From Yersinia hibernica (GTDB lineage Bacteria > Pseudomonadota > Gammaproteobacteria > Enterobacterales > Enterobacteriaceae), in NCBI RefSeq assembly GCF_004124235.1, contig NZ_CP032487.1, forward strand, positions 4,092,001 through 4,156,000: a stretch of 64,000 nt of DNA, written 5' to 3'. The translations under genes and the position numbers were made by a program. The notes beneath the pieces were generated by a model. The model did no database searches. It was not told where the DNA came from and worked only from the letters and a program-made list of their open reading frames with translations. The first letter of the stretch is position 1. The number at the start of each line of letters is the position of its first letter. Below are positions 1 through 10,672 of the stretch, in pieces.

Positions 1-41
1 ACCTCGGCCATCTGTGTCTGAATATCAGTTACCTCAACCAT
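1..41 (-). CDS. yqhC: Partial CDS, probable yqhC AraC-family regulator (N-terminus only)
   Basis: A reading frame enters from the left edge on the minus strand. It begins with ATG at 39-41 and encodes about 13 residues (MVEVTDIQTQMAE). A purine-rich AAGAG stretch just upstream could serve as ribosome binding site. In E. coli the AraC-type activator YqhC is encoded divergently next to yqhD and activates yqhD-dkgA in response to aldehydes. The identity rests on that position only, because too little protein is visible to recognise a domain. Confidence 0.5.
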   Translation of the reverse strand, partial: MVEVTDIQTQMAE

Positions 42-274
42 TGCGCTCTTACCTGCTTCTGTTATCTGAAACGATCCGACATAAATTGTGCAGTATTTTG
101 CGGGTTTTCTACAGTGATTTGGAGAAATAGGCAAGAGCAAGGCAGAAATGTGCATTGAGGTATGGCAGCAGGTTGCCGACAATGGCTACCACTGATACGG
201 CGACAAACACCTCTCGCGCCACACGTTAATCTCTTGGTGCTTATTGTTCATTACCCCACACTGGAAGACAAATC
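42..274. promoter_or_regulatory. Divergent yqhC/yqhD control region
   Basis: This 233-base gap separates the leftward partial regulator from yqhD. It should hold both promoters and, by analogy with E. coli, the YqhC-binding site. I could not pick out a convincing -35/-10 pair or an operator by eye. A good ribosome binding site (GGAAGA) lies just before the yqhD ATG. Confidence 0.4.
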
Positions 275-1432
275 ATGCAAAACTTTACTCTTCATACCCC
301 CACTAAAGTGCTGTTCGGTAAGGGTCAAATCGCGCAACTGAATAAAGAAATCCCTGCCGATGCGCGAATTTTGATTACCTATGGTGGCGGCAGCATCAAG
401 AAAAATGGTGTGCTCGACCAAGTCCACCAAGCACTGAAAGGCTTTGATTTCTTGGAGTTTGGCGGCATCGAGCCGAACCCGACCTATGAAACCTTAATGA
501 AGGCAGTTGAGATTTGCCGCGCCGAGAAAATCACTTTCTTACTCGCGGTAGGCGGCGGTTCAGTCTTGGATGGCACTAAATTCATCGCCGCGGCGGTCAA
601 TTATCCACAAGATCCATGGCATATTCTGGAAACCACTGGCCGCGATATTAAACAAGCGCTGCCCATGGGGTCAGTGCTGACCTTGCCGGCCACTGGCTCG
701 GAAACCAACAGTGGTGCAGTTATCAGCCGCCGCAGCACCGGCGATAAACAGCATTTCTTCTCGCCACATGTGCAGCCGCTGTTTGCGGTGCTGGATCCGG
801 TGGTCACTTATACCTTGCCACCACGCCAGGTCGCCAATGGTGTGGTCGATGCTTTTGTTCACACTATCGAGCAATATCTGACCTATCCGGTTGATGCCAA
901 AGTGCAAGACCGTTTTGCCGAGGGCTTGCTGCTAACACTGATTGAAGAAGGCCCGAAAGCCCTGACTGACCCTGAAAATTACCAAGTCCGTGCCAATATC
1001 ATGTGGAGCGCGACGATGGCATTAAATGGCCTGATTGGTGCTGGCGTACCACAAGATTGGGCCACACATATGCTGGGGCACGAGCTAACAGCACGTCACG
1101 GGTTGGACCACGCGCAAACATTGGCCGTGGTGCTCCCCGCCCTGTTGGTAGAGAAGAAACAACAAAAACGCGCGAAATTACTGCAATATGCTGAGCGAGT
1201 TTGGAATATCCGTGAGGGTAGCGAAGACCAGCGCATTGATGCTGCCATTGCCGCAACGCGTCACTTCTTTGAAAGCATGGGGGTGCCCACTCGCCTATCC
1301 GATTATCAACTGGATGGCAGCACCATTCCCTCACTCATCAAAAAGTTAGAAGAGCACGGCATGACTGCTCTGGGTGAACACGGCGACATCACTTTAGCCG
1401 ATAGCAAACGTATCTACGAAGCTGCGGTCTAA
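275..1432 (+). CDS. yqhD: NADPH-dependent aldehyde reductase / iron-type alcohol dehydrogenase YqhD
   Basis: The protein has 385 residues, close to E. coli YqhD (387). The family reduces short-chain and lipid-peroxidation aldehydes to alcohols with NADPH in the cytoplasm. Visible signatures are the Rossmann-like GGGSVLDGTKF motif in the N-terminal half and the metal-binding helices DAFVHTIEQY and HMLGHELTARHGLDH, which supply the Asp and His ligands of group III metal-dependent alcohol dehydrogenases. The ATG has a GGAAGA ribosome binding site. dkgA follows after 147 bases that contain a palindromic repeat, so the two may be co-transcribed as in E. coli. Confidence 0.95.
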   Translation: MQNFTLHTPTKVLFGKGQIAQLNKEIPADARILITYGGGSIKKNGVLDQVHQALKGFDFLEFGGIEPNPTYETLMKAVEICRAEKITFLLAVGGGSVLDGTKFIAAAVNYPQDPWHILETTGRDIKQALPMGSVLTLPATGSETNSGAVISRRSTGDKQHFFSPHVQPLFAVLDPVVTYTLPPRQVANGVVDAFVHTIEQYLTYPVDAKVQDRFAEGLLLTLIEEGPKALTDPENYQVRANIMWSATMALNGLIGAGVPQDWATHMLGHELTARHGLDHAQTLAVVLPALLVEKKQQKRAKLLQYAERVWNIREGSEDQRIDAAIAATRHFFESMGVPTRLSDYQLDGSTIPSLIKKLEEHGMTALGEHGDITLADSKRIYEAAV

Positions 1433-1497
1433 TAAACACAGCTATAGCGACTAAACTTATCATATTGGTTATACAAATAGGCTGATACAGCCCAAAT

Positions 1498-1563
1498 CTA
1501 TACCCAACAAAAATGGCGTTGCAGGGAGCGGATTTCTTGCAACGTCAAGCACCAAGGGTATTC
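1498..1563. repeat. Intergenic palindromic repeat between yqhD and dkgA
   Basis: The element is bounded by TACCC (1501-1505) and GGGTA (1556-1560). Inside it are arms TGGCGTTGC (1514-1522) and GCAACGTCA (1539-1547), which form a hairpin with one G-U pair. The core resembles the inverted repeat at 58863-58899 and the half-copy upstream of cca near 30810. It looks like a member of a short dispersed palindromic family. Whether it acts as a transcript stabiliser or attenuator between the two genes is unknown. Confidence 0.6.
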
Positions 1564-1579
1564 AGCTAAGGAGATAAAT

Positions 1580-2413
1580 ATGGCAGCGCAACCCATTATC
1601 AAATTGCACGATGGAAATCTGATGCCACAACTTGGCCTTGGCGTTTGGCAAGCCAGCATTGCAGAAACACAACTTGCTGTCAGTAAGGCGCTGGAAGTCG
1701 GCTATCGATCAATCGATACTGCGGCGATTTATAAGAATGAACAGGGGGTGGGTCAGGCGCTGAAAACCGCCAATCTCGCCCGTGATGAGCTATTTATCAC
1801 CACCAAACTGTGGAATGACAGCCAGCATAATCCACAGCAAGCACTGGAAGAGAGTCTGGAAAAGCTGCAGCTCGATTATGTGGATCTCTATCTGATCCAT
1901 TGGCCAGATCCGGCTCAGGATAGCTATGTCAGTGCTTGGCGTGAATTGATCGCATTGAAAGAAAAAGGTTTGATCCGCAGCATTGGGGTCTGCAATTTCC
2001 ACATTCCCCATCTGCAACGGCTAATTGATGAAACCGGCGTAGCCCCTACGGTTAATCAGATTGAGCTTCACCCGCTGCTGCAACAGCGGCAGCTCCATGC
2101 CTGGAATGCGACACATCATATTGCGACTGAATCCTGGAGCCCACTGGCGCAGGGTGGCGATGGCGTTTTTGATCAGGCTGTCATTCGTCAATTAGCACAA
2201 AAATACAGCAAAACACCGGCACAAATCGTGATTCGTTGGCATCTGGACTGTGGGCTGATTGTTATTCCAAAGTCAGTGACACCAGCGCGCATCAGGGAAA
2301 ACTTTGAAGTATTTGATTTTAAACTACACAAAGATGAACTGACGGCAATTTCGAAGTTGGATAGCGGAAAACGGCTGGGGCCAGATCCTGATGTTTTCGG
2401 ATCTGACCGCTAA
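1580..2413 (+). CDS. dkgA: 2,5-diketo-D-gluconate reductase A, aldo-keto reductase
   Basis: This 277-residue aldo-keto reductase of the TIM-barrel superfamily reduces 2,5-diketo-D-gluconate, methylglyoxal and beta-keto esters with NADPH. The sequence shows the catalytic tetrad regions: SIDTAAIYKNE (Asp and Tyr), FITTKLW (Lys) and DLYLIHWP (His). The NADPH-binding segment VIPKSVTPARIREN is near the C-terminus. The start follows a strong AAGGAG ribosome binding site. It lies downstream of yqhD and its stop is only 6 bases from the convergent ygiQ stop, leaving no room for a separate terminator. Confidence 0.95.
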   Translation: MAAQPIIKLHDGNLMPQLGLGVWQASIAETQLAVSKALEVGYRSIDTAAIYKNEQGVGQALKTANLARDELFITTKLWNDSQHNPQQALEESLEKLQLDYVDLYLIHWPDPAQDSYVSAWRELIALKEKGLIRSIGVCNFHIPHLQRLIDETGVAPTVNQIELHPLLQQRQLHAWNATHHIATESWSPLAQGGDGVFDQAVIRQLAQKYSKTPAQIVIRWHLDCGLIVIPKSVTPARIRENFEVFDFKLHKDELTAISKLDSGKRLGPDPDVFGSDR

Positions 2414-2419
2414 TTTAGC

Positions 2420-4720
2420 TTAATGATGCTTAGCTTTCCCTCTGGTAGCTCCAGCGGGTTTATTCACCGGCGCTCTGTTTGCGCCGGTTTTGCTGCCTGA
2501 TGCTTTGGCCGCAGATGTGCCGGTGGTTGCTGGCACGGTTTTAGCCAAAGACGCTTTATTGGCCGGTGTTTTACCCGCAGGAGCCGCATTTGTGCGGCTA
2601 CCCGGCTGGCGCTGGCGAGTTATCGACGTGTGCTTGGTCAGTGCCGGAGTATGTTGGCGATACGCCCGGCGAGCCTCACGCTGCTCTTCCAGAGTAGGGG
2701 CCGGTACCAAGCATTCACGGCGGCTACCAATCAAGTGCGACAGCCCCATTTCTTCTAATGCTGTGCGGATCATCGGCCAGTTCGCGGGATCATGATAGCG
2801 CAGCAATGCTTTATGTAACCGCCGTTGGCGATCACCTTTCGGCACAGTGACATCCTCACTCTTGTAATCCACCTTGCTCAGCGGGTTCTTGCCGGTGTAA
2901 TACATGGTGGTGGAGTTAGCCAGCGGTGATGGGTAGAAATTCTGCACCTGATCCAATCGAAAGCGGTTTTTCTTGAGCCAGAGGGCCAGATTGACCATAT
3001 CTTTATCTTCCGTCCCCGGGTGGGCAGAGATGAAATAAGGAATCAAATACTGCTCTTTGCCCGCCTGCTTGGAATAGGTATCAAACAGCTCCTTAAAGCG
3101 CTGATAGCTGCCCATACCCGGCTTCATCATTTTAGAAAGTGGCCCTTCCTCGGTATGTTCCGGCGCTATTTTTAAGTAACCGCCCACATGATGGCTGGCT
3201 AATTCTTTGATATAACGCGGATCTTCCACAGCCAAATCATAGCGAACCCCAGATGCTATCAGGATCTTTTTAATCCCCTTTAAATCACGCGCTCGCCGAT
3301 ACAAAGAAATGGTCGGCTGATGATTAGTATCCATGTGCTGGCAAATTTCAGGATAAACACAGGATGCACGACGACAAGTTTGCTCAGCGCGCGGTGACTG
3401 GCAGCGCAACATATACATATTGGCAGTCGGGCCACCCAGATCAGAAATAATGCCGGTAAAACCGGGGACTTTGTCCCGAATTTCTTCGATTTCACGAATG
3501 ATGGAATCTTCAGAACGGCTCTGAATAATACGCCCTTCATGCTCGGTAATAGAGCAGAACGAGCAACCGCCATAGCAACCGCGCATGATATTGATCGAAA
3601 AACGAATCATATCGTAAGCTGGGATTGGCGATTTGCCATAAGCCGGATGCGGTACGCGCTGGTAAGGCAGCGCAAAAACACTGTCCATCTCTTCGGTGCT
3701 CAGTGGGATCGCCGGGGGATTAATCCAGATATAGCGATCGCCATGTTTTTGCATCAAAGCCCGGGCGCAGCCAGGGTTGGTTTCATGATGTAAAATCCGC
3801 GAAGTGTGGGCATACAGCACTTTGTCCGCTTTCACTTTTTCATAGGATGGCAGCAAGACATAGGTCTTTTCCCATGGCTTGGGTTTGGCGGCTCGCACGG
3901 TAATTGGCTTGGCTTCCGCAGTGGGCACACTGTCTGTGGCACATGGCAAATCTTCGCCATATGGGTTTGGAATAGCTTCTATACGCCCCGGTTTATCTAG
4001 ACGGGTAGAATCCACGCCACTCCAGCCCGGTAATGCGGTTTTGCGCATGACAACGGTATTGCGAACATCCTGAATATCAGCAATTTTCTCACCCGCCGCC
4101 AAGCGGTGCGCAACCTCAACCAGTGGCCGCTCACCATTGCCATATACCAACATATCGGCTTTGGCATCCACAATAACTGAGCGGCGCACGGTATCTGACC
4201 AATAATCATAGTGGGCAATGCGCCGTAAACTGGCCTCAATCCCCCCTAATAAAACCGGCACATGGCTATAGGCTTCTTTACAGCGCTGGCTATACACCAG
4301 TGTGGCACGATCTGGCCGCTTACCACTTTGGTTATCTGGCGTGTAGGCATCATCATGGCGTAACTTGCGGTCAGCGGTATAGCGGTTAATCATCGAGTCC
4401 ATATTGCCCGCAGTAACCCCGAAGAACAGATTCGGCTCACCTAGGCGCATGAAATCATTTTTATTCGTCCAATCTGGCTGAGCAATAATCCCCACCCGGA
4501 AACCCTGAGCCTCCAGCATGCGGCCAATAATCGCCATGCCAAAACTGGGGTGGTCAACATACGCGTCGCCGGTGATGACAATAATGTCGCAGCTATCCCA
4601 GCCCAGTATGTCCATTTCTTCGCGAGACATCGGTAGGAATGGCGCGGTGCCATAGCATTCAGCCCAATAAGGCTGATAAGAAAACAGGTCACGCTCTGGC
4701 TGGATCAGGCTGGTACTCAT
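2420..4720 (-). CDS. ygiQ: YgiQ family radical SAM protein (UPF0313)
   Basis: A 766-residue member of the YgiQ family, whose substrate is not established. The radical SAM cluster motif [10 protein letters not shown] lies mid-protein and would bind a [4Fe-4S] cluster and S-adenosylmethionine. The N-terminal part resembles the cobalamin-binding-like fold usual in this family, and additional Cys residues cluster after the core. The last ~70 residues are low-complexity and rich in Ala, Lys, Thr and Pro, ending KAKHH, which looks like a disordered basic tail. The gene converges on dkgA and is separated from ftsP by a terminator-like hairpin. Confidence 0.93.
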   Translation of the reverse strand: MSTSLIQPERDLFSYQPYWAECYGTAPFLPMSREEMDILGWDSCDIIVITGDAYVDHPSFGMAIIGRMLEAQGFRVGIIAQPDWTNKNDFMRLGEPNLFFGVTAGNMDSMINRYTADRKLRHDDAYTPDNQSGKRPDRATLVYSQRCKEAYSHVPVLLGGIEASLRRIAHYDYWSDTVRRSVIVDAKADMLVYGNGERPLVEVAHRLAAGEKIADIQDVRNTVVMRKTALPGWSGVDSTRLDKPGRIEAIPNPYGEDLPCATDSVPTAEAKPITVRAAKPKPWEKTYVLLPSYEKVKADKVLYAHTSRILHHETNPGCARALMQKHGDRYIWINPPAIPLSTEEMDSVFALPYQRVPHPAYGKSPIPAYDMIRFSINIMRGCYGGCSFCSITEHEGRIIQSRSEDSIIREIEEIRDKVPGFTGIISDLGGPTANMYMLRCQSPRAEQTCRRASCVYPEICQHMDTNHQPTISLYRRARDLKGIKKILIASGVRYDLAVEDPRYIKELASHHVGGYLKIAPEHTEEGPLSKMMKPGMGSYQRFKELFDTYSKQAGKEQYLIPYFISAHPGTEDKDMVNLALWLKKNRFRLDQVQNFYPSPLANSTTMYYTGKNPLSKVDYKSEDVTVPKGDRQRRLHKALLRYHDPANWPMIRTALEEMGLSHLIGSRRECLVPAPTLEEQREARRAYRQHTPALTKHTSITRQRQPGSRTNAAPAGKTPANKASLAKTVPATTGTSAAKASGSKTGANRAPVNKPAGATRGKAKHH

Positions 4721-4849
4721 GGCAACACTCTTTGAATTGGGGAAAATTGAGGTATTCGGGTTAAGAAATCATCACCGGGCGGCGATTATACGCATTTATC
4801 CGTGAAAAGAGGAAGGATATATCTTTTGAGCATGTGATTAAGAACATCA

Positions 4850-4896
4850 TTAAAAGCGGGGGTCACCGAATCAATGTCAATTGAAGCGATGACCCC
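4850..4896 (-). terminator. Probable intrinsic terminator after ftsP
   Basis: On the minus strand, GGGGTCATCG (complement of 4887-4896) pairs with CGGTGACCCC (complement of 4859-4868), with one G-U pair. It is followed by CGCTTTTAATG. The hairpin starts 7 bases past the ftsP stop codon. The loop is long (18 bases) and the T run short, so strength is uncertain. Confidence 0.55.
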
Positions 4897-4903
4897 ATGT
4901 TTC

Positions 4904-6331
4904 TTAACCGAGTGTGGGTGCCGCCTGTGTCACCAATTGCCCGGCGGTTCCACGGTCTGCCATCTCGAGGGTCTGGCTGTAAAACAGGAATGGGAAATGT
5001 TCAGAAGAAACCTGATTGAAATACACCAACAATTCCACATCGCCATCGACCCAAACTGTATCCTTCCAGCCACGATCTTCGGCCATCGCGGGCGCGCCAT
5101 TAACTTTTTTCACTAAGAACGAAACACCCTGAATATGGAATGCTTGCGGCATATCGGCATGAATTGTCCAACGCTCCCAAGTGCCTTGTTGTGCCTGAGC
5201 ATCAACCCGGTTCATATCCCAGATAGCGCCATTGATTCCTGGCAAATCATCCCCCAGACGGAACTCGCGGGAACGTACCACACTGCCGTCCAGTATCTGA
5301 TCCGAGAGCAAGCGCATTGGCAAATTATCAGTGACCAACGGCAGCAAGCCGGTCGGTTTTAATGTCAACACTAAGGTGGAAATCAGAATACTCGATGGCT
5401 CAAATAGCCCGCGCAACCGGTCCATAATCCCAGCAGATTCCCCGGCCGTAATTGACACTTCGCTACCCTGCGACATATCAATCACCACTTCACGCCGCTC
5501 ACCCGGCGCTAACGAAAGCTGCTGCACCGCAACAGGCGCAGGTAGAAAACCTTGGTCACTGGCAACCACATGCAATGGGCGGCCATCACTCAGTTGCAAG
5601 GTATAGCGACGCGAATTGGAGGCATTTAATAAACGTAACCGCACCCAACCACGGGAAACTTCAACAAACGGGCTTTGTACACCATTAACCAGCAAGGTAT
5701 CGCCAATAAAGCCGCCTTTAGCGGGCGGGTCATATTCCGGCACACCGAAGTTATCGAGCCGCTTGTCCTGGATAATAATCGGAAAATCATCAACACCATA
5801 ATGGCTCGGCAGCGGCATTGCTTTGCTGACGTCATCTTCCACCAGCCACATGCCAGCCAGCCCATTATAAACATGGGGTGCCATGCGGTTTGGTGTATTA
5901 GCATGATACCAACAGGTGGCCGCGGGTTGCCGTACAGGCAATACCGGCGACCAATCCACACCAGGGGAAATCATCCGCGCCGCGCCGCCCATCAGTGTGC
6001 CCGGAACTTGCAGCCCACTGATGGTCATGGATACCGGCTCAGTCAAACGGTTGCTGTAAATGAGTTTAACGTCATCCCCGCTATAAACCCGCACAGTCGG
6101 CCCCAGATACATGCCATTGACACCCCACACTGCCGCTTTCTGTCTGCCACTGAATGCCCAGTGCGCCCGCTGTAAAGTCAAAAACAGCGGTTGGCCACGG
6201 CGAGATTCCAGTAAAGGTGGAACAGGTAACGAGGGTTGCTGGGTACTATTAGCCTGTGCCCTCAATGGCAACGAACCTGCGCCAAGCGCTAAGCCCGTAG
6301 CCTGAATGAACTGGCGACGACTGAGTGACAT
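4904..6331 (-). CDS. ftsP: Cell division protein FtsP (SufI), Tat-exported multicopper-oxidase-like protein
   Basis: The 475-residue protein is exported in folded form by the Tat system and stabilises the divisome in the periplasm under stress. The N-terminus SLSRRQFIQATG carries the twin-arginine motif, followed by a hydrophobic stretch and an ALA-type cleavage region. Cupredoxin-like repeats follow, but the copper-binding His clusters of true oxidases are not evident, as known for SufI. The frame could start 28 codons earlier. The ATG at 6331 was preferred because it has a GGAGAAG ribosome binding site and places the Tat motif at the N-terminus. plsC lies upstream on the same strand. Confidence 0.93.
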   Translation of the reverse strand: MSLSRRQFIQATGLALGAGSLPLRAQANSTQQPSLPVPPLLESRRGQPLFLTLQRAHWAFSGRQKAAVWGVNGMYLGPTVRVYSGDDVKLIYSNRLTEPVSMTISGLQVPGTLMGGAARMISPGVDWSPVLPVRQPAATCWYHANTPNRMAPHVYNGLAGMWLVEDDVSKAMPLPSHYGVDDFPIIIQDKRLDNFGVPEYDPPAKGGFIGDTLLVNGVQSPFVEVSRGWVRLRLLNASNSRRYTLQLSDGRPLHVVASDQGFLPAPVAVQQLSLAPGERREVVIDMSQGSEVSITAGESAGIMDRLRGLFEPSSILISTLVLTLKPTGLLPLVTDNLPMRLLSDQILDGSVVRSREFRLGDDLPGINGAIWDMNRVDAQAQQGTWERWTIHADMPQAFHIQGVSFLVKKVNGAPAMAEDRGWKDTVWVDGDVELLVYFNQVSSEHFPFLFYSQTLEMADRGTAGQLVTQAAPTLG

Positions 6332-6501
6332 ATCTTCTCCGTGAAAACCACAATCAAACTTACTGCAAAATTTTGCCTGACTGCGTATAACGCTGAAGGA
6401 CGGCAAAACGCTCACGACCAGAGTCGTTTAAATGAAAATCCAAAAATTAGCTGCGGGCAAAATAATCGTCGCAGAATAACCCGTGGGTAAAGGCTAATAG
6501 A

Positions 6502-7233
6502 TTATTTTTTAGTGGCTGCCTGCTGGGCAATTTCTGCATCAAGTTGTTCAATTTTAGCCAGCATCAAATTACGGCAATGCTCTGACAACTCACGAACGCG
6601 ATCTTTACCATAACCGGAGGTATCAACCGGCGGCATTATTTCTACAATAACTTTGCCATTTGACCAACGGTTTAACTTGATGTGGTTAGTGCTGGACACA
6701 CAGATGGGTACAATTGGCACCCCCGCGGCGATAGCGGCATGAAAAGCGCCTGTTTTGAACGGCAGCAAACCACGGCCACGGCTACGAGTCCCTTCGGGGA
6801 ACATCCAGATAGAAACATTCTTTTTCTGAACTTGCTCAACCACTTGGGCGATAGTGCCATGTGCTTTAGCCCGGTTATCACGGTCAATAAGGAGATTACC
6901 TGTCAGCCAATATAATGGGCCAAATAATGGTATCCACAGTAAGCTCTTTTTGCCCACGGTAACAGTACCGGATTGAACAACATTCGACATCGTGACCATA
7001 TCGTAGTTATTTTGATGGTTTGCGATATAAATGCAGGTACCGTAGTGCGCTGCTTCTGCGGGAATTCGTTGCTCAACGGTAATCCCAAATAATACTGACA
7101 TTCGGCCAAAGAGATGGGCGAACGTGGCAAGATTACGCGGATTCCGTGGACGGAACAGGCAATAAATCGAACCAAACACACACACTAGAAAACAATATAA
7201 AACTGCCAGCACCGTGCGCAAAATTAATAGCAT
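6502..7233 (-). CDS. plsC: 1-acyl-sn-glycerol-3-phosphate acyltransferase
   Basis: PlsC transfers an acyl chain to the sn-2 position of lysophosphatidic acid, giving phosphatidic acid at the inner membrane. The 243-residue protein has an N-terminal hydrophobic segment (residues 1-26), the catalytic NHQNNYD block (HX4D) and the substrate-binding FPEGTRS motif. The AAGAGG stretch before the ATG is a good ribosome binding site. It lies between parC and ftsP, the same order as in E. coli. Confidence 0.97.
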   Translation of the reverse strand: MLLILRTVLAVLYCFLVCVFGSIYCLFRPRNPRNLATFAHLFGRMSVLFGITVEQRIPAEAAHYGTCIYIANHQNNYDMVTMSNVVQSGTVTVGKKSLLWIPLFGPLYWLTGNLLIDRDNRAKAHGTIAQVVEQVQKKNVSIWMFPEGTRSRGRGLLPFKTGAFHAAIAAGVPIVPICVSSTNHIKLNRWSNGKVIVEIMPPVDTSGYGKDRVRELSEHCRNLMLAKIEQLDAEIAQQAATKK

Positions 7234-7337
7234 AACAACCTCTTAAACACTCACTCTTAGATTCGTAATCGGCACTAGTATAACGATTTTCAGGCAAAAC
7301 ACCGCGCAGATTCCTTACCCTAGTTCGGTTACGCGGC

Positions 7338-7360
7338 AGCGCGCGCAAATTGCGCACGCT
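7338..7360 (-). terminator. GC-rich hairpin between parC and plsC
   Basis: The 23-base stretch is almost perfectly self-complementary (AGCGYGCGCAA arms). It lies about 30 bases past the parC stop. No T run follows, so it may be a transcript-stabilising stem or a weak terminator rather than a strong intrinsic terminator. Confidence 0.35.
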
Positions 7361-7389
7361 CTCTGTAACATTGACGGGCTATTAGCGCA

Positions 7390-9663
7390 TTACTCTTCAT
7401 TATCTATTGGTATCGGCCGCTCTGGTGCATCAACATCAACACGATCAATACGTTGCAGACCACGAGGCAGTGGGGAACCTTTCCGGCCACGTTCCGCTCT
7501 GAATTTCTGCAAATCTTCTGGCCGCAAGGTGAGCTTACGTTTACCAAAGTGAAGGGTAATGGATGTTTGGGGAGGCAAGACAAATAGCCATACCAGACGA
7601 TCTTTACCTGCAGCGGCGTCCGCCGCTGGGATTGAGACGATTTTATTACCCTTACCTTTTGATAATTCAGGCAAGTCGGCGACCGGGAACATCAACATAC
7701 GCCCAGCAGCAGTGATGGATAACAGCATGTCATCCGGCCCATAAATTTCTAACGGTGGCAGCGCTTTAGCATTCTCCGGCAGGGTAATCATCGTCTTGCC
7801 AGCACGGTTTTTGGCAACCAAGTCATTGAATGTACAAACAAAACCATAACCTGCATCAGAAGCCATCAATAACTTCTGGCTGTCGGATGCCATCAATACC
7901 TGTTCAATCGTTGCCCCCGGCGGCAGAGTTAACTTACCGGTTAGCGGCTCTCCTTGCCCGCGCGCAGATGGCAGTGTCAGTGGGTCCAATGCATAGCTGC
8001 GGCCAGTTGAGTCGATAAAGACCACCGGTTGGTTACTCTTGCCGCGTGCCGCCGCACGGAAGCTATCACCGGCTTTATAGCTTAAGCCCGTCGGGTCAAT
8101 ATCATGGCCTTTAGCACTGCGTACCCACCCCATTTCAGACAGCACAATGGTCACCGGCTCAGAAGGCACAATGTCATGGTCACTCATGGCTTTAGCTTCA
8201 CCGCGTTCAGTCAGTGGTGAACGACGGTCATCGCCATAAGCCGCAGCATCAGCCTGAATTTCTTTTTTAATCAGTGTATTAAGTTTACGCTCTGAGGCCA
8301 ATAACGCCTGCAATTGATCGCGCTCTTTGGCTAACTCATCTTGCTCACCGCGGATCTTCATCTCTTCCAATTTAGCTAAATGGCGGAGTTTCAGTTCGAG
8401 GATAGCTTCAGCCTGAGTTTCAGAAATCGCGAAGTGCTGCATCAGCAGCGGTTTTGGCTCATCTTCAGTACGGATGATATGAATAACTTCGTCAATATTC
8501 AGGAAGGCAATCAATAAACCTTCTAAAATATGTAGCCGCTTCAGTACCTTTTCTAGCCGATAATTCAGTCGGTTACGTACTGTTTGGCGGCGGAATACCA
8601 GCCACTCAGTCAGGATCTCCAACAGCCCTTTGACTGATGGGCGATGATCCAGGCCGATCATATTCATGTTGATGCGATAACTTCTTTCCAGATCCGTGGT
8701 GGCGAACAGATGGTTCATCACCTGATCCAGATCGACACGATTAGTGCGCGGAACAATTACCAAACGGGTCGGATTTTCATGGTCAGATTCATCGCGTAAA
8801 TCTTCAACCATCGGCAATTTTTTGGCGCGCATTTGGCTGGCAATCTGCTCCAGCACTTTAGCACCGGAAACCTGATGTGGCAGTGCAGTAATCACCGCGC
8901 TGCCATCTTCTTTCTTCCACAATGCCCGCATCCGCACCGACCCACGGCCATGCTGGTAAATCTTACGAATTTCATCACGCGGAGTGATAATCTCTGCTTC
9001 TGTCGGGAAATCTGGCCCTTGTACGAACTCCAACAACTCATCGAGAGAAGTCGTGGGTTTATCAATAAGGGAAATCACCGCCTGCGCAATTTCGCGCACA
9101 TTATGAGGCGGAATATCAGTGGCCATCCCTACCGCTATGCCGGTGGTGCCGTTGAGCAGAATGTTCGGCAGACGCGCAGGCAGCATTTTCGGCTCCTGCA
9201 TGGTGCCATCAAAGTTTGGCACCCAATCAACCGTACCCTGCCCCAATTCGCTCAGTAAAACTTCTGCATATTTAGATAGCCGCGATTCAGTGTAACGCAT
9301 CGCCGCAAAAGATTTAGGGTCATCCGGTGCCCCCCAGTTCCCTTGTCCATCAACCAGTGGATAGCGGTAAGAGAATGGCTGCGCCATCAATACCATCGCT
9401 TCATAACAAGCGCTGTCGCCATGTGGGTGATATTTACCCAGCACGTCACCGACTGTACGGGCAGATTTTTTGAATTTTGCGTTATTGCTCAGCCCCAGCT
9501 CGGACATCGCGTAGACAATGCGCCGTTGCACCGGTTTCAAACCATCGCCGATAAACGGCAACGCCCGATCCATGATGACGTACATGGAATAGTTCAGATA
9601 GGCGTTTTCAGTAAAGGTGTGCAGCGGTAAGCGTTCTGCACCGTCATGAGTCAAATCACTCAT
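7390..9663 (-). CDS. parC: DNA topoisomerase IV subunit A
   Basis: ParC is the DNA-cleaving subunit of topoisomerase IV, which unlinks replicated chromosomes with ParE. The 757-residue protein matches the usual length. The quinolone-resistance-determining region reads [12 protein letters not shown] around residues 78-89, with Ser and Glu at the positions linked to quinolone sensitivity, so the wild-type residues appear present. The active-site Tyr is in the AAMRYTESR motif near residue 120. The C-terminal part is the beta-pinwheel DNA-wrapping domain. The start has a GAGGA site about 10 bases upstream. Confidence 0.98.
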   Translation of the reverse strand: MSDLTHDGAERLPLHTFTENAYLNYSMYVIMDRALPFIGDGLKPVQRRIVYAMSELGLSNNAKFKKSARTVGDVLGKYHPHGDSACYEAMVLMAQPFSYRYPLVDGQGNWGAPDDPKSFAAMRYTESRLSKYAEVLLSELGQGTVDWVPNFDGTMQEPKMLPARLPNILLNGTTGIAVGMATDIPPHNVREIAQAVISLIDKPTTSLDELLEFVQGPDFPTEAEIITPRDEIRKIYQHGRGSVRMRALWKKEDGSAVITALPHQVSGAKVLEQIASQMRAKKLPMVEDLRDESDHENPTRLVIVPRTNRVDLDQVMNHLFATTDLERSYRINMNMIGLDHRPSVKGLLEILTEWLVFRRQTVRNRLNYRLEKVLKRLHILEGLLIAFLNIDEVIHIIRTEDEPKPLLMQHFAISETQAEAILELKLRHLAKLEEMKIRGEQDELAKERDQLQALLASERKLNTLIKKEIQADAAAYGDDRRSPLTERGEAKAMSDHDIVPSEPVTIVLSEMGWVRSAKGHDIDPTGLSYKAGDSFRAAARGKSNQPVVFIDSTGRSYALDPLTLPSARGQGEPLTGKLTLPPGATIEQVLMASDSQKLLMASDAGYGFVCTFNDLVAKNRAGKTMITLPENAKALPPLEIYGPDDMLLSITAAGRMLMFPVADLPELSKGKGNKIVSIPAADAAAGKDRLVWLFVLPPQTSITLHFGKRKLTLRPEDLQKFRAERGRKGSPLPRGLQRIDRVDVDAPERPIPIDNEE

Positions 9664-9994
9664 TACTCAATTATCCTCAGACTCTGGAGGCGATCACTGT
9701 AAGCCAGCAGATCGGCACCGCAAGTTCATTGTCAATTTCTGCCCGCGATAGTACCTCATCTGCAGGGCTACTGTCACAACCCACAGATAATCTCAATTTT
9801 TTATAGCCAGTGGCGCTTATTTCTCCCCCGTTTAGCGAAAAAAGATGCAAATCATCCTTAATCCATCCCTTTTATTGCTTATTAAGCAACAGTGTTATGC
9901 ATTATTGCGCATTTTTTTCTGCTATCGAAACCATTAGCATACTCAGCATTCCGGGTTGGACTGTATCAATCCCTGCATTACAAGGATTATATTA
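9664..9994. promoter_or_regulatory. Divergent parC/mdaB intergenic region
   Basis: This 331-base gap holds the start signals of parC (leftward) and mdaB (rightward). A short palindrome, TTGCTTATTAAGCAA, lies near 9876-9890 and could be a regulator site. The final ~100 bases before mdaB are AT-rich. No further gene is supported here. In E. coli this interval holds ygiS to qseBC, none of which is present. Confidence 0.4.
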
Positions 9995-10588
9995 ATGAGT
10001 AACATATTAATTATTAACGCAATGAAAGAATTTGCGCACTCCAAAGGGGCGCTAAATCGCACTCTCACTCATGTCGCGGCTGATGCTCTACAGGAAAATG
10101 GTCACCAGGTTAAAATAACTACGGTTGACCAAGGCTATGATATTGAAAGTGAAATTGAAAATTACCTGTGGGCTGATACGGTTATTTATCAAATGCCGGG
10201 TTGGTGGATGGGCGAGCCCTGGATTTTAAAAAAATATATTGATGAAGTGTTTACCTATGGCCATGGCCGCTTGTATCAAAGTGACGGCCGTACTCGCTCC
10301 GATGCTACCAAGGGCTATGGTTCTGGCGGGTTGATTCAGGGTAAAACTTACATGCTTTCAGTAACCTGGAATGCACCACTTGAAGCCTTTACTGATCCAA
10401 ATCAGTTCTTCGAAGGGGTCGGTGTTGATGGCGTTTATCTGCATTTCCATAAAGCTAATCAATTCCTTGGAATGAAACCTTTGCCAACATTTATGTGTAA
10501 TGATGTGATTAAACAACCCAATATTGAAGGGGACATTAGCCGCTATCGTCAGCATTTAGCCGAGCACTTTAAACCCCAAGCTGTTTGA
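9995..10588 (+). CDS. mdaB: NADPH quinone reductase MdaB (modulator of drug activity B)
   Basis: The 197-residue flavodoxin-fold enzyme reduces quinones by two electrons using NADPH and FAD, limiting semiquinone and superoxide formation. The opening segment NILIINAMKEFAHSKG is the nucleotide-binding loop region, and MPGWWMGEPWILKKYIDEVF is characteristic of the MdaB/Kef-type quinone reductase family. An upstream in-frame codon at 9956 was rejected because the ATG at 9995 is preceded by AAGGA and gives the family length (193 in E. coli). It converges with a LysR-type regulator gene. Confidence 0.93.
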   Translation: MSNILIINAMKEFAHSKGALNRTLTHVAADALQENGHQVKITTVDQGYDIESEIENYLWADTVIYQMPGWWMGEPWILKKYIDEVFTYGHGRLYQSDGRTRSDATKGYGSGGLIQGKTYMLSVTWNAPLEAFTDPNQFFEGVGVDGVYLHFHKANQFLGMKPLPTFMCNDVIKQPNIEGDISRYRQHLAEHFKPQAV

Positions 10589-10672
10589 TACATAGCATCA
10601 CATCTACATTGGGCTAGCTATGATTAGCGCTTTGGCAGCAATAAAAGTCAAATGGGGCGGCGTCAGCGGGTG

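Noticed and set aside
5675..6175. Rightward 166-codon open frame inside ftsP
   Set aside because: It lies antisense within a well-supported gene and its protein has no recognisable features. Likely an artefact of codon bias.
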